Shown here piece by piece: positions 38,572 through 47,852 of a stretch of DNA of 60,556 nt. The DNA is from Granulicella sp. Lineage in GTDB: Bacteria > Acidobacteriota > Terriglobia > Terriglobales > Acidobacteriaceae. Both the position numbers and the translations under genes were made by a program. The stretch is from NCBI GenBank assembly GCA_027365345.1, contig DAHXNO010000051.1:1-60556 (forward strand), given 5' to 3'. The notes under the pieces were generated by a model. The model had not been told where the DNA came from. It searched no databases and saw only the letters and a list, made by a program, of their open reading frames with translations. Numbering within the stretch: the first letter of the stretch is position 1; every line of letters begins with the position of its first letter.

Positions 38572-40962
38572 TCAGCGAGGTTTGACGATCTCAACCGCAT
38601 TACCGTTGGCGAAGCCCACATCCGCGCCGCTGTGCGAGAACTTCTGCGTCGCGTCGTTCCATTGCAGATGGCTGATCTGATAGGCTCCCGTTTCATACGC
38701 GTAGGTTGTGCCATCGTCGCTGTAGAGGTCGAACGACCCGTTGGCACCCGGGAAGACCAGCACTTTTGTGATCTTCTGCACCTGATTGGTGCTCTCCACG
38801 GGGGTTCCAAGGGGCAGGATGGAGCCTGCCCGCACAAAGAGTGGAATCTCATCGATGGGAGCGCTGACCAGCAGGCGCTGGCCGCCATGCACACGCTGAT
38901 GCGTCCAGAAGTTATACCAGTCAGTCCCAGCCGGCAGATACACCTCACGGCTCGTCATTCCCTGCTCTGTGACCGGAGCTACCAGCAGCGCGGGTCCGAA
39001 CATATACTCGTCGCCGAGGTTGGCGACGTTCGGGTCGTTCCCGAAGTCCATGAACAAGCCGCGCATAAAGGGTGCGCCGGTCTGGTGCGCGCTCCAGCCC
39101 AGCGAGTAGATGTAGGGCATCAACTGATAGCGAAGGCGCAGGAACTTAGCCAGGATCGGCTCAGCCTGCTTGCCGTAGCTCCAGACCTCATTCTCCGGCC
39201 GGGTGCCGTGGGTGCGGAAGTTGGGCAGGAACGCTCCGTACTCAAACCAGCGCACGTAAAGCTCGGGATAATCGTCGTAGTGCCCAACCACAGCGCGGGC
39301 GTCGCTGGGATCAATCAGCACCGGCCGCTGCGGGTGGTGATATGCGGGCAGCCCCTGCCAGCCGCCGATGTCAGTGCTCCAATAGGGCATTCCAGAGGCC
39401 ACAAAGTTGATCCCGGTCGGGACCTGCCGGCGCAGAACGCTCCAGGTGGGAGCAACATCGGAGGACCAGAAGACCGTTCCGTTCCGCTGCGCTCCAAGGT
39501 ACGTCGAGCGGGCAAGGATGAAGGCGCGTTGCTGCATGTCCCGGCGCATGCCGGCATAGACCGCCGAGGTATGGAATAGGGGATATACATTGAAGTACTC
39601 CGTGCCCGGCCCGACGTGGAGATAACTTCCGTTGGGCGGCAGATCAGGCTCGGTCTCATCCAGCCAGAAGGCATCGAAGCCCCGCTTTACGAAGTTTTGA
39701 TCGATGACATCCCAGAACCACCGGCCGGCGGCTGGGTCTGTAGTGTCAATGTCGCTGCCCGCGCGGTCGTAGGGTAAGCCGTTGGTGGGTGTTCCATCGG
39801 CCAGATGCTCCAGCCAACCGTTCTTCAGGAGCATGCCGTAGTACCGGTCGGAGGGCACAAAGCGCGGCCACACGCTGATCATGACGTGGAAGTTCATGGC
39901 GTGCAGCTCGTGATTCATCTCCGCTGGATCCGGCCAAAGCCTGGGGTCCATATCCATCTGCCCCATTCGGGTGTAGGTGAACCAGTCAATCACCAGGTCA
40001 TCGATGGGCAGATGCCGCTGCCGGTATCCCCGGGCCACCGCGAGCAACTCCGCCTGGCTGCGGTATCGTTGCTTGCTTTGGATGAATCCATAGGCCGACT
40101 TGGGCAGCATCGGCGTGGAGCCGGTGAGCAGACGGTACCCTGCATAGATCTCGTCATAGGTTTGGCCCGCGATAACAAAGAAAGAGACCCGCTGGCCCAC
40201 CTGGGAGGTCCACTGCGTCTGGCCATTGATGGCAAAGGCTACCGTGGTTTTGGAAGGGTTATCCCACAGCAGACCATAGCCCTTGTTGCTGACCACAAAG
40301 GGGACGCAGATGGTCTCTCCGCCGGGAGCGTCGTAGTTCTGCTCGCAATGCACCACGTGGCCCCGGCGATCGAGAAACCCCAACTGATTTTGTCCCAGGC
40401 CATAATCATGCTCATCGCTGGGCGCGGCAAAGCCGGCGCCTACCTGATAGAACGGATCATCCCCCGGACGCCGGTCATTCAGCACACTGCGATTGCCGTC
40501 CTTGTTGTTGGGCACAGACATCTGCCAGTTCTGCATATCCAGCAGCGTCTTGCCTTCCGGAGTTGTGACTTTGACGCCAACCCAGGGGTTCGAACCGATG
40601 AAGTAGCGAGGGATCTCCGCCGCCTGTCCCTTGGCATGGTAGGGCTTGCTCTGCGGAGAGACTGTGACCACCATGCGCGCGGAGCGCAGCACATCTCCGT
40701 CGGATCCGCGTTGAACGCTCCATCCCTGGCCCTGCGGCTGGGCGGTTATTCCGTAGCCCGGAGGAGCGAGCGCGCGGCCTTTGAGCAGACTCAACGTCAT
40801 CCGCACGATGTTAGGCGCGTACGGCTGGACGACCACGGTTGCATCGCCTCGCCGCAGTGTCAACTGCTGCCCGCCGGCGCTGGAGAGAGCCATGGCCATT
40901 ACGACCGCAACCATCACCGTACCCATCTTCGAAGAAACCCGTTCCCGTTGAAGTAATCCCAT
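38572..40962 (-). CDS. Secreted GH31 glycosidase, probable alpha-xylosidase
   Basis: About 796 residues from the ATG at 40962, which has GGAAGGG upstream (the frame continues to a TTG at 41001). A signal peptide ends near SSAGGQ. The nucleophile is Asp435 (FWLDETEPD) and the acid/base Asp502 (WSSDVAPTW). QSKQRYRSQAELLAVARGYR and DLVIDWFTYTRMGQMDMDP resemble bacterial alpha-xylosidases that trim xylose from xyloglucan, though alpha-glucosidase activity is possible. It follows the GH3 gene by 140 bp on the same strand, which suits stepwise xyloglucan oligosaccharide breakdown. Confidence 0.88.
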   Translation of the reverse strand: MGLLQRERVSSKMGTVMVAVVMAMALSSAGGQQLTLRRGDATVVVQPYAPNIVRMTLSLLKGRALAPPGYGITAQPQGQGWSVQRGSDGDVLRSARMVVTVSPQSKPYHAKGQAAEIPRYFIGSNPWVGVKVTTPEGKTLLDMQNWQMSVPNNKDGNRSVLNDRRPGDDPFYQVGAGFAAPSDEHDYGLGQNQLGFLDRRGHVVHCEQNYDAPGGETICVPFVVSNKGYGLLWDNPSKTTVAFAINGQTQWTSQVGQRVSFFVIAGQTYDEIYAGYRLLTGSTPMLPKSAYGFIQSKQRYRSQAELLAVARGYRQRHLPIDDLVIDWFTYTRMGQMDMDPRLWPDPAEMNHELHAMNFHVMISVWPRFVPSDRYYGMLLKNGWLEHLADGTPTNGLPYDRAGSDIDTTDPAAGRWFWDVIDQNFVKRGFDAFWLDETEPDLPPNGSYLHVGPGTEYFNVYPLFHTSAVYAGMRRDMQQRAFILARSTYLGAQRNGTVFWSSDVAPTWSVLRRQVPTGINFVASGMPYWSTDIGGWQGLPAYHHPQRPVLIDPSDARAVVGHYDDYPELYVRWFEYGAFLPNFRTHGTRPENEVWSYGKQAEPILAKFLRLRYQLMPYIYSLGWSAHQTGAPFMRGLFMDFGNDPNVANLGDEYMFGPALLVAPVTEQGMTSREVYLPAGTDWYNFWTHQRVHGGQRLLVSAPIDEIPLFVRAGSILPLGTPVESTNQVQKITKVLVFPGANGSFDLYSDDGTTYAYETGAYQISHLQWNDATQKFSHSGADVGFANGNAVEIVKPR

Positions 40963-41102
40963 GTTGACCCTTCCGCAGACCAGATTCGAGCAAACCACCA
41001 AAATTCAATCGAACTGCTGGGGTTGAAAGGAACCATCGGGCTGGAGCCGTTCTCTGGTCGGCTCCAGCGGTGTTGAGGGCGCTCGCGAGAAGCTGGTTCG
41101 GC

Positions 41103-43397
41103 TTACTGGGCCGCGAGTTGCACATCCGTTCGCAAGGGCAGATCGGCCGATGAGCCCCCTACCTCGAAGGTGTACGCTCCCGGCAGACGCTCCCAACCGT
41201 TCTTCTGGGTCGAGAAGATCTTGAGATACAGTGGCCGGATGGGAACCGTCACGGTTTGGCTCTGGCCTGCGTTCAGACTCACCCGCGCAAACCCCACCAA
41301 CCTGCGGAACGGTTCACCCGCAGCGGCGGGCAGCGTGGCGTAGACCTCGGCGATCTCATCGCCGGAGCGCGCGCCGGTATTCTTCACCACAAAGCTCACG
41401 CTCCGGGCGCCACGATCTACGTTGAGGCCGGAGTAGGCAAAGCGGGTATAGCTCAACCCGTAACCGAAGGGAAAGAGCGGCGTCTCATGTTTCACCTGGA
41501 ACCATTTGTAGCCAACCTCCATGCCCTCCACGTTGTAGTCCACGGTAAAGTTCTTAGTCTCTTCACCATGTTTGGAGCCGCCATTCATGCCGTTGTTGCC
41601 GGTAGTGGACGTCAGTCCGGCGACCTGCGGATGCGGTAGCTGCGCCTCGCTGGCGGGGAAGGTTACGGGCAGCTTGCCCCAGGTGTTTACCCGGCCGTAG
41701 AGCGCCTCGGCGATGGCCTGGCCTCCACCGATGCCCGGAAACCAAGCTTCCACAATTCCCTTTACCTGGTTACGCCACGGCATGGAAACGGGACCGCCGG
41801 TCTCCAGCACCACCACAGTGTTGGGATTGGCCTTGGCCACGGCCTCCACCAGAGCATCCTGATTGTGCGGCAAGCTGAGCGTGGGCCGATCCATGCCCTC
41901 GCTCATCCACTGGGTGACAAAGACGATGGCCACCTGGGCCTGAGCCGCTGCCTGGGCGGCCTGGGTCAGATTGGTCCCCGCATTGAAGCTGACCTTGACC
42001 CGCGGCGTTCCATCGCCGGGAGCCGCGCCAGAGCCGCAGTCTGCTGCAGTCTCCGCCTGCTGGGTAAGATAACGCAGCGGCGAGGAGGGGAAGTAGACGG
42101 GAACGCCCCAGCGGGAGCCGCCGGGCTGGCCGCCGGGCGCATCAACCTGGGCCGAGCCGCCGCCGGAGAGCACGCCCACATCCGCACGGCCGCCGATCAC
42201 CACGATCGTCTTATCCCCCGCGTTCAAAGGCAGAATGTCATCCTGATTCCGCAGGAGCACCAGGCTGCTCTCCTCAATCTTCTTCGCGTCGTCGCGGCCT
42301 TGAAACGGATCGACGACGCTGCGCACGGGAGGATCATCCACCACGCCGTTGGCGATCATGCTACGCACGATACGGTGGACCATGTCATCCAGGCGCGCTG
42401 CGGGCACCTTACCATCAAGGACCGCTTGCTTGAGAGGCTCGCCGAAGTAGACATCGCCGGGTTGTTCCATATCCAGCCCGGCCAGGGCGGCCTTCACCGT
42501 GCTGTGGGTTGCTTCCCAGTCCGACAGGACAAAGCCTTTGAACCCCCACTGCTGTTTGAGCACCTGGTTGAGGGTGTAGTCATTCTCGCAGGCGTAGTCT
42601 CCGTTCACTCGGTTATAGCTGCACATGACGCCGGCAGGGTGGGCCATGCCGATGGCAATCTGGAAGGCCAGCAGATCCGTCTCCTGCATAGCCCGCCGGT
42701 TCAGCACTGCATTGTAGGTGTTGCGTCCCGTCTCCTGGTCGTTGAGGACATAGTGCTTGATGTCACCCATGACGTGGGTGGACTGGACCCCCATGGCGAG
42801 CTTGCCCACCATGGTTCCGGCCAGCACCGGGTCCTCGCTGGCATATTCAAAGTTGCGCCCATTGCGCGGCTCGCGAATCAGGTCCACGCCCCCACCGATA
42901 GACATGTTGAACCCCTGGGCACGCAGCTCCCTGCCGATCACGGAGCCATAGAGCATGCCCATGCTGGGATCCCAGCTGGACGCCATCCCAATCACGCTGG
43001 GCAGCAGGGTGGCGTAGCGGCTATCCAACGCCGCCATACGCACGCCGACCGCTGAGTCCGCCAGATTGAGGTTAGGCAGGCCAAGGCGAGGAATGCCGGT
43101 TACAAATCCTGCGCCGCCGTTATCCTGGGGCGGTACGTAGGCTCCTGGCTCCAGCGGTCCCCAGCCGATACCATGCACCAATTGGATCTTCTCATCGAGG
43201 GTCATCTGGCGGATCATCAGATCGGCGCGCGTGTCTGGATCCAGTGCGGTGTTCATCCAGGGCATACTGGCTTTGGCGGTGGCCGGCGTAGGAATCGGTT
43301 TTGCCTTTGACTGTGCCGCGGCCACACCTACCCAGCTCATACCAACCCATCCGCAGCCTATCGCCAGGCTGATCTTCGCCAACAACCTCATGCTCAT
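41103..43397 (-). CDS. Secreted GH3 beta-glucosidase
   Basis: About 764 residues from the ATG at 43397 (AAGGA seven bases upstream; the frame is open to 43559). A signal peptide ends near GVAAAQ (29). The GH3 N-domain has the substrate Lys214-His215 and the nucleophile Asp293 in VLSDWEATHS. The (alpha/beta)6 domain and a C-terminal fibronectin-III-like domain (GYGLSYTRFAYSGL onward) follow. Likely cleaves beta-glucosyl or beta-xylosyl ends of cello- or xyloglucan oligosaccharides. It diverges from the GH42 gene over about 300 bp and probably heads a two-gene operon with GH31. Confidence 0.93.
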   Translation of the reverse strand: MSMRLLAKISLAIGCGWVGMSWVGVAAAQSKAKPIPTPATAKASMPWMNTALDPDTRADLMIRQMTLDEKIQLVHGIGWGPLEPGAYVPPQDNGGAGFVTGIPRLGLPNLNLADSAVGVRMAALDSRYATLLPSVIGMASSWDPSMGMLYGSVIGRELRAQGFNMSIGGGVDLIREPRNGRNFEYASEDPVLAGTMVGKLAMGVQSTHVMGDIKHYVLNDQETGRNTYNAVLNRRAMQETDLLAFQIAIGMAHPAGVMCSYNRVNGDYACENDYTLNQVLKQQWGFKGFVLSDWEATHSTVKAALAGLDMEQPGDVYFGEPLKQAVLDGKVPAARLDDMVHRIVRSMIANGVVDDPPVRSVVDPFQGRDDAKKIEESSLVLLRNQDDILPLNAGDKTIVVIGGRADVGVLSGGGSAQVDAPGGQPGGSRWGVPVYFPSSPLRYLTQQAETAADCGSGAAPGDGTPRVKVSFNAGTNLTQAAQAAAQAQVAIVFVTQWMSEGMDRPTLSLPHNQDALVEAVAKANPNTVVVLETGGPVSMPWRNQVKGIVEAWFPGIGGGQAIAEALYGRVNTWGKLPVTFPASEAQLPHPQVAGLTSTTGNNGMNGGSKHGEETKNFTVDYNVEGMEVGYKWFQVKHETPLFPFGYGLSYTRFAYSGLNVDRGARSVSFVVKNTGARSGDEIAEVYATLPAAAGEPFRRLVGFARVSLNAGQSQTVTVPIRPLYLKIFSTQKNGWERLPGAYTFEVGGSSADLPLRTDVQLAAQ

Positions 43398-43696
43398 GTA
43401 TCTGTCCTTCCCTGGCCACGGTGTGGCCCTTGAACGTTTTTCTGGAATCGCAACAGTCGCTGCTGTTAGCAATCGTAGTTGTTCTTCGCAATTTTGTTTG
43501 CTTCTGTCTGTTCTGCGCAACCCGGGGTTCCTCCGGGCAACCAGCACGGCGCCGGGCAAGCTCGGCTCTTGTAGAGGCTAATTGAACCGATTTAGCAAGG
43601 ATCGGCCGCTGGGGAAGTGTATCGTTCTGAAGGAGACGTTGGCCAGTCTCTTCTGGACCTTTCACAAACCATGGAGCAATTGAGTAGGATCACTTT
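43398..43696. promoter_or_regulatory. Divergent promoter region between GH3 and GH42
   Basis: These 299 bp separate two divergent glycosidase genes, so both promoters and any shared control should lie here. An AT-richer patch rich in TTG and TTTTG lies near 43480-43515, but I cannot define -35/-10 boxes or a clear operator. Confidence 0.4.
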
Positions 43697-45844
43697 ATGA
43701 AGATCTTCCGTCTTCCTCTCACCCTCTGTCTTGCGGCCGCCGTGACCTTCCCCGGTTGGGCCCGCTGCGCGCCTGGCGCTCCAATCTCTGCCGCAGGCGC
43801 TTCAATCGCCGCCGCGGGCGTTGCGCATTCGGCCGTGGGCGTTGCGCCGGCCGCAGCACCCTCGTCCCCTCCCGCGCTCTATCTGGGCACGGCCTGGTAC
43901 CCCGAGCAGTGGCCGGAGTCGCGCTGGAACACTGATCTGGATCTGATGGAGGCAGCGCACATCCGTTTTGTCCGCATCGGCGAGTTTGCCTGGTCCAGGC
44001 TGGAGCCCTCCGAGGGTGACTATCATCTGGGCTGGATGTACCGCGCGATCCGCGCCGCCGAGAGCCACCACATCGCGGTGGTGATCGGCACACCGAGCGC
44101 CGCGCCGCCGGCATGGCTCACCAGCAAGTATCCTGAAACGCTGCGCGTGAAGCAGGACGGCCGCCTGGATCAGCACGGCAATCGCCAGCAGTTCAACTGG
44201 GCAGACCCCCTGTATCGGCGACTGGTGTACGCGATGGACGTGCAGGAGGCCAGGCGCTTCGGGCATGATCCGGATGTGATCGGATGGCAGATCGACAACG
44301 AGTATGCGGCGTTGTCCTACGGTCCGATCGCCAAAGCGCAGTTTGAGAACTGGCTCCAGGACCATTATCAGACTCTGGACAACCTCAACTCCCGCTGGAC
44401 CACGGCCTACTGGAGCCAGACCTACACGGCCTGGTCGCAGATCCCTATCGAGACCAACTACGGAAACCCCGGCCTGCTGCTGAGCTGGAAGCGATTTGTC
44501 TCCGACACCTGGCGCAGCTACCAGTTGAATCAACTCCGCGCTCTGCGTCCTAACATCGACCGGCGTCAGTTTATTACCACCAACATGATGGGCTTTTTCA
44601 ACGGGTATGACGCCTATACCGTCACCCGGGATCTAGACATGGCGTCCTGGGATGATTACGTCGGCACGGGACAACTGGACCCGGTCTCTAACGGCGCCAA
44701 GCATGACCTGACGCGCGGCTTTTTGCGCAAGAACTTCTGGGTAATGGAGACGCAGCCGGGATTCGTGAACTGGTCGCCGGACAACAACTCACTGGATAAG
44801 GGCGAGGTCCGCGCGATGGCGTGGCACGACATTGGCCACGGCGCCGACGCGGTCTCCTATTGGCAGTGGCGCTCGGCTTTGAACGGGCAGGAGGAGTACC
44901 ACGGCACGCTGCTGGGCGCGGACGGAACCCCGGTCCCGCTCTACTCCGAGGTGGCCCAGATTGGCCGAGATTTTGGCAAGGCTGGTCCGGCGCTTGCAGG
45001 CACCACCGTTCACTCCCAGGTGGCGATCCTGCACTCTTATGACAGCTACTGGGCCATTGATTGGCAGCGCCATAACAAGGCGTTTGATCCCATTGCCACC
45101 ATGGTGACTTACTATGGCGCCATACGGGCGCTGGCGCACTCTGTGGACATTGTGAACCCGGACGTAGATCTCTCCCAGTACAAGCTGGTGATCGCTCCGG
45201 CGCTTAACCTGATCACGGACAAAGAGGCAGCGAACCTGATCAGCTACGTTCGCGACGGAGGCCACCTGGTGCTGACCCAGCGCTCCGGGATGAAGAACGC
45301 CGATAACGGGCTCCAAACCGAACGCCAGCCGGGTCCGCTGGTTCCTCTGTTGGGCGGAAGGGTGGAACAGTACTATGCGCTGGACTCCACGGTTCCCGTC
45401 TCTGGAGTATGGGGCAGTGGCGATACTCACGTCTGGGCGGAGTTGCTCTCCACCTCCGATCCAGAGACGCACGTCCTGATGCGCTACGGAAACACTCCCC
45501 TGGGCTGGCTCAACGGCCAGCCTGCGGCCATCACCCGCAAGGTGGGCCAAGGCAGCATCACTTACATCGGCGCGGACCTGGAAGGGGCGACGCTGGATAA
45601 CGCCGCGAAGTGGATGATGACCGAGGCTGGCGTGCATCCGGAGTTTGGCCCGCTACCGGCTGGGGTGGATCTATACATCCGCTCCGACGCACAGCACGAG
45701 GTGTGGATTCTGATCAATTTTGGCCCGGCGCCGAAGACCGTCGACCTGCCCTCGGCGTTCCAGAATGTGCTCGCCGGAGGATCCCAACGCTCCGTGACGC
45801 TGAAACGCTTTGACGTAGCCGTTCTGCAGCGGGCTGTTCCGTAG
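43697..45844 (+). CDS. Secreted GH42 beta-galactosidase
   Basis: A 715-residue enzyme with a signal peptide (about 1-25) followed by an Ala-rich degenerate linker (26-58). The GH42 barrel starts at LGTAWYPEQWPESRW. The acid/base is Glu202 (IDNEYA) and the nucleophile Glu351 (VMETQPG). A trimerisation-like Rossmann domain (about 420-600) and a small beta domain follow. AGGA lies seven bases before the ATG at 43697. It probably removes beta-galactose from galactan or xyloglucan side chains and is followed by the GH28 gene on the same strand, about 80-105 bp downstream. Confidence 0.93.
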   Translation: MKIFRLPLTLCLAAAVTFPGWARCAPGAPISAAGASIAAAGVAHSAVGVAPAAAPSSPPALYLGTAWYPEQWPESRWNTDLDLMEAAHIRFVRIGEFAWSRLEPSEGDYHLGWMYRAIRAAESHHIAVVIGTPSAAPPAWLTSKYPETLRVKQDGRLDQHGNRQQFNWADPLYRRLVYAMDVQEARRFGHDPDVIGWQIDNEYAALSYGPIAKAQFENWLQDHYQTLDNLNSRWTTAYWSQTYTAWSQIPIETNYGNPGLLLSWKRFVSDTWRSYQLNQLRALRPNIDRRQFITTNMMGFFNGYDAYTVTRDLDMASWDDYVGTGQLDPVSNGAKHDLTRGFLRKNFWVMETQPGFVNWSPDNNSLDKGEVRAMAWHDIGHGADAVSYWQWRSALNGQEEYHGTLLGADGTPVPLYSEVAQIGRDFGKAGPALAGTTVHSQVAILHSYDSYWAIDWQRHNKAFDPIATMVTYYGAIRALAHSVDIVNPDVDLSQYKLVIAPALNLITDKEAANLISYVRDGGHLVLTQRSGMKNADNGLQTERQPGPLVPLLGGRVEQYYALDSTVPVSGVWGSGDTHVWAELLSTSDPETHVLMRYGNTPLGWLNGQPAAITRKVGQGSITYIGADLEGATLDNAAKWMMTEAGVHPEFGPLPAGVDLYIRSDAQHEVWILINFGPAPKTVDLPSAFQNVLAGGSQRSVTLKRFDVAVLQRAVP

Positions 45845-45950
45845 CAGAGCGGCGCGACTCTCCCTTGCGGCGTTCTGCCGAGGATTAGAATCAATCCGGA
45901 ATGACAGCTTTCCGAAGCTGGCGATGGAAAGATTCAAAACAGGTGAGGGG

Positions 45951-47573
45951 ATGATGGAAAGGACTCTGTCGAAAAACGTGCGCCGGGAGTTTTTGAAGTT
46001 TGCGGGGCTGGGCATCGCCGGCGCCACCGCAGGGGCGATGCCGCGCGCCGTGGCCGAAGGCTCAAGCCAGACAGGTGCAGGGACGCTTTCGGGTCAGCCC
46101 GTCAACCTGCTGGATGTGCGCAGCTTCGGCGCGAGCGGCGACGGCCACACCCTGGACACGCCGGCGATCAACCGCGCGATTGAGGCCGCGGCGGAGCGCG
46201 GGGGCGGTACGGTGTACTTTGGAGCAGGACAGTACCTGTGCTATTCGATCCGGCTCAAGAGCAATGTGGCGCTGTATCTGGATCAGGGCGCCGTGATCAT
46301 CGCCGCGGACCCGCTGCCGGAGGGACAAACGGGCGGCTACGATTCGCCCGGGCCCGCGCAACCCTGGGAGTCGTATCAGGATTATGGCCACAATCATTGG
46401 CGGAACAGCCTGATCTGGGGTGAGGACCTGCACGATATCTCCATCGCTGGTCCGGGCCGCATTTGGGGGCGTGGCCTGGTGAGGAGCAACGATCCGAACA
46501 GCCGTCGTCCGCAGGAGCAGCGCACGGAAGGGGTCGGGAACAAGTCCATCAGCCTGAAGAACTGCCATAACGTGCAGTTGCGGGAGTTTCAGATTCTGCA
46601 AGGCGGCTGGTTCGGAATCCTGGCGACTGGAGTTGACAACCTGCTGATCGACGGCCTGACCATTGATACCAACCGTGATGGCATGGACATTGATTGCTGC
46701 CGCAATGTGAGGATTGTGCATTGCGCCGTCAACTCACCCTGGGATGACGGGATTGTGCCCAAGAGCAGTTACGCGCTGGGCTATCTGCGCGCCACGGAGA
46801 ACGTGGAGATTGCCAACTGCTATGTGACCGGAGCGTATCAGTTGGGCACGATGATCGACGGAACATGGAAGAAGTTCGATTCTTCCCAGCGTGCGCCGCA
46901 GGTAGGGCGGATCAAGTTCGGCACCGAGTCCAACGGCGGCTTCAAGAACATCGCTATCTCGAATTGCACCTTCGATAACTGCCAGGGTCTGGCGCTGGAG
47001 ACGGTTGACGGCGCCCATCTGGAAGATGTCACCATCACCAACATCACCATGCGCGAGATCGTCTCCGCGCCGATCTTCCTTCGCCTGGGCAGCCGTCTGC
47101 GCGGTCCCGCGGACTCTACCCGTACCGGCGTACTGCGCAGGGTAAACATCAGCAACATCGTGTGCTCGAACTCGTCCTCGGAGTATGGCTGCATCATCAG
47201 CGGGGTTCCCGGCTACGCCATTGAAGATCTCCATCTGCACAACATCTACATCCAGCATCGCGGCGGCGGGACGAAGGCCCAGGCGGCGATCACTCCGCCC
47301 GAAGAGGCGCAGAAGTATCCGGGGCCTCACATGTTCGGCCCCATGCCCTCGCAGGGCTTCTATCTGCGTCATGCGAAGAGCGTGAGCCTGTCCGAGATCG
47401 AGATTACCGCGTTGGCTGAAGACGCTCGTCCAGCAATCATCCTCGAAGACGTTACCGGAGCCGATTTATTTCACATTCGGACGCCGACTACCTCGCCGGT
47501 GCTGGAGATGCATGATTCCACCCATGTGGACGCGCTGTGGGTACGGGGGCTGAAGGACGGAGCCCAGAGCTGA
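45951..47573 (+). CDS. Tat-exported GH28-like polygalacturonase/rhamnogalacturonase
   Basis: About 540 residues of right-handed beta-helix with a Tat signal (VRREFLKFAGLGIAGATAG, cut near AVAE). The GH28 motifs are partly altered: NTNRDGMDID in place of NTD, SPWDDGI for the DD pair, and RIKFGTESNGGFKNI for the later G-H-G and RIK sites. This suggests a bacterial rhamnogalacturonan/uronate-acting subgroup rather than classical endo-polygalacturonase. I chose the ATG at 45951 after AGGTGAGGGG, although the ATG at 45924 is also possible. It probably shares a transcript with the GH42 gene. Confidence 0.85.
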   Translation: MMERTLSKNVRREFLKFAGLGIAGATAGAMPRAVAEGSSQTGAGTLSGQPVNLLDVRSFGASGDGHTLDTPAINRAIEAAAERGGGTVYFGAGQYLCYSIRLKSNVALYLDQGAVIIAADPLPEGQTGGYDSPGPAQPWESYQDYGHNHWRNSLIWGEDLHDISIAGPGRIWGRGLVRSNDPNSRRPQEQRTEGVGNKSISLKNCHNVQLREFQILQGGWFGILATGVDNLLIDGLTIDTNRDGMDIDCCRNVRIVHCAVNSPWDDGIVPKSSYALGYLRATENVEIANCYVTGAYQLGTMIDGTWKKFDSSQRAPQVGRIKFGTESNGGFKNIAISNCTFDNCQGLALETVDGAHLEDVTITNITMREIVSAPIFLRLGSRLRGPADSTRTGVLRRVNISNIVCSNSSSEYGCIISGVPGYAIEDLHLHNIYIQHRGGGTKAQAAITPPEEAQKYPGPHMFGPMPSQGFYLRHAKSVSLSEIEITALAEDARPAIILEDVTGADLFHIRTPTTSPVLEMHDSTHVDALWVRGLKDGAQS

Positions 47574-47658
47574 ACGAGAGAGTGAGCCTGCGCAAGGGAC
47601 AAGGCGGATCCCGAATGACGGATCCCGGACGGCCGATCCGGGAAGGGCGCCAATCGGA

Positions 47659-47684
47659 GCTCTGCCTTATGGGTCAGGCAGAGC
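47659..47684. terminator. Hairpin between GH28 and glyA
   Basis: GCTCTGCCT (47659-47667) and AGGCAGAGC (47676-47684) form a perfect 9-bp stem with an 8-base loop in the convergent interval. A second stem, TCCCGGA (47623-47629) with TCCGGGA (47637-47643), lies just before. Neither has a good T-run, so bidirectional termination is only likely from position. Confidence 0.4.
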
Positions 47685-47852
47685 AAGCTGCGACGAGCCA
47701 TGGCCCGACCTTCGCGTGGTCCGTCATCTTTGCTCGCCGATGCAGAGAGATGACGGGCTGATTCCTCTCCCTGTGGCGGGATCGCCGCTACAAGCGCGCC
47801 AGAACCTCTCTGCTACGCGCGGAAGCTATGACTCTGTTACCCGCCGGCTCGC

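Noticed and set aside
39805-40956. 383-codon + strand frame opposite GH31 (and similar long frames opposite GH3, GH42, prp and icd)
   Set aside because: High-GC codon bias leaves the opposite strand open; the minus-strand gene has clear motifs and a signal peptide.
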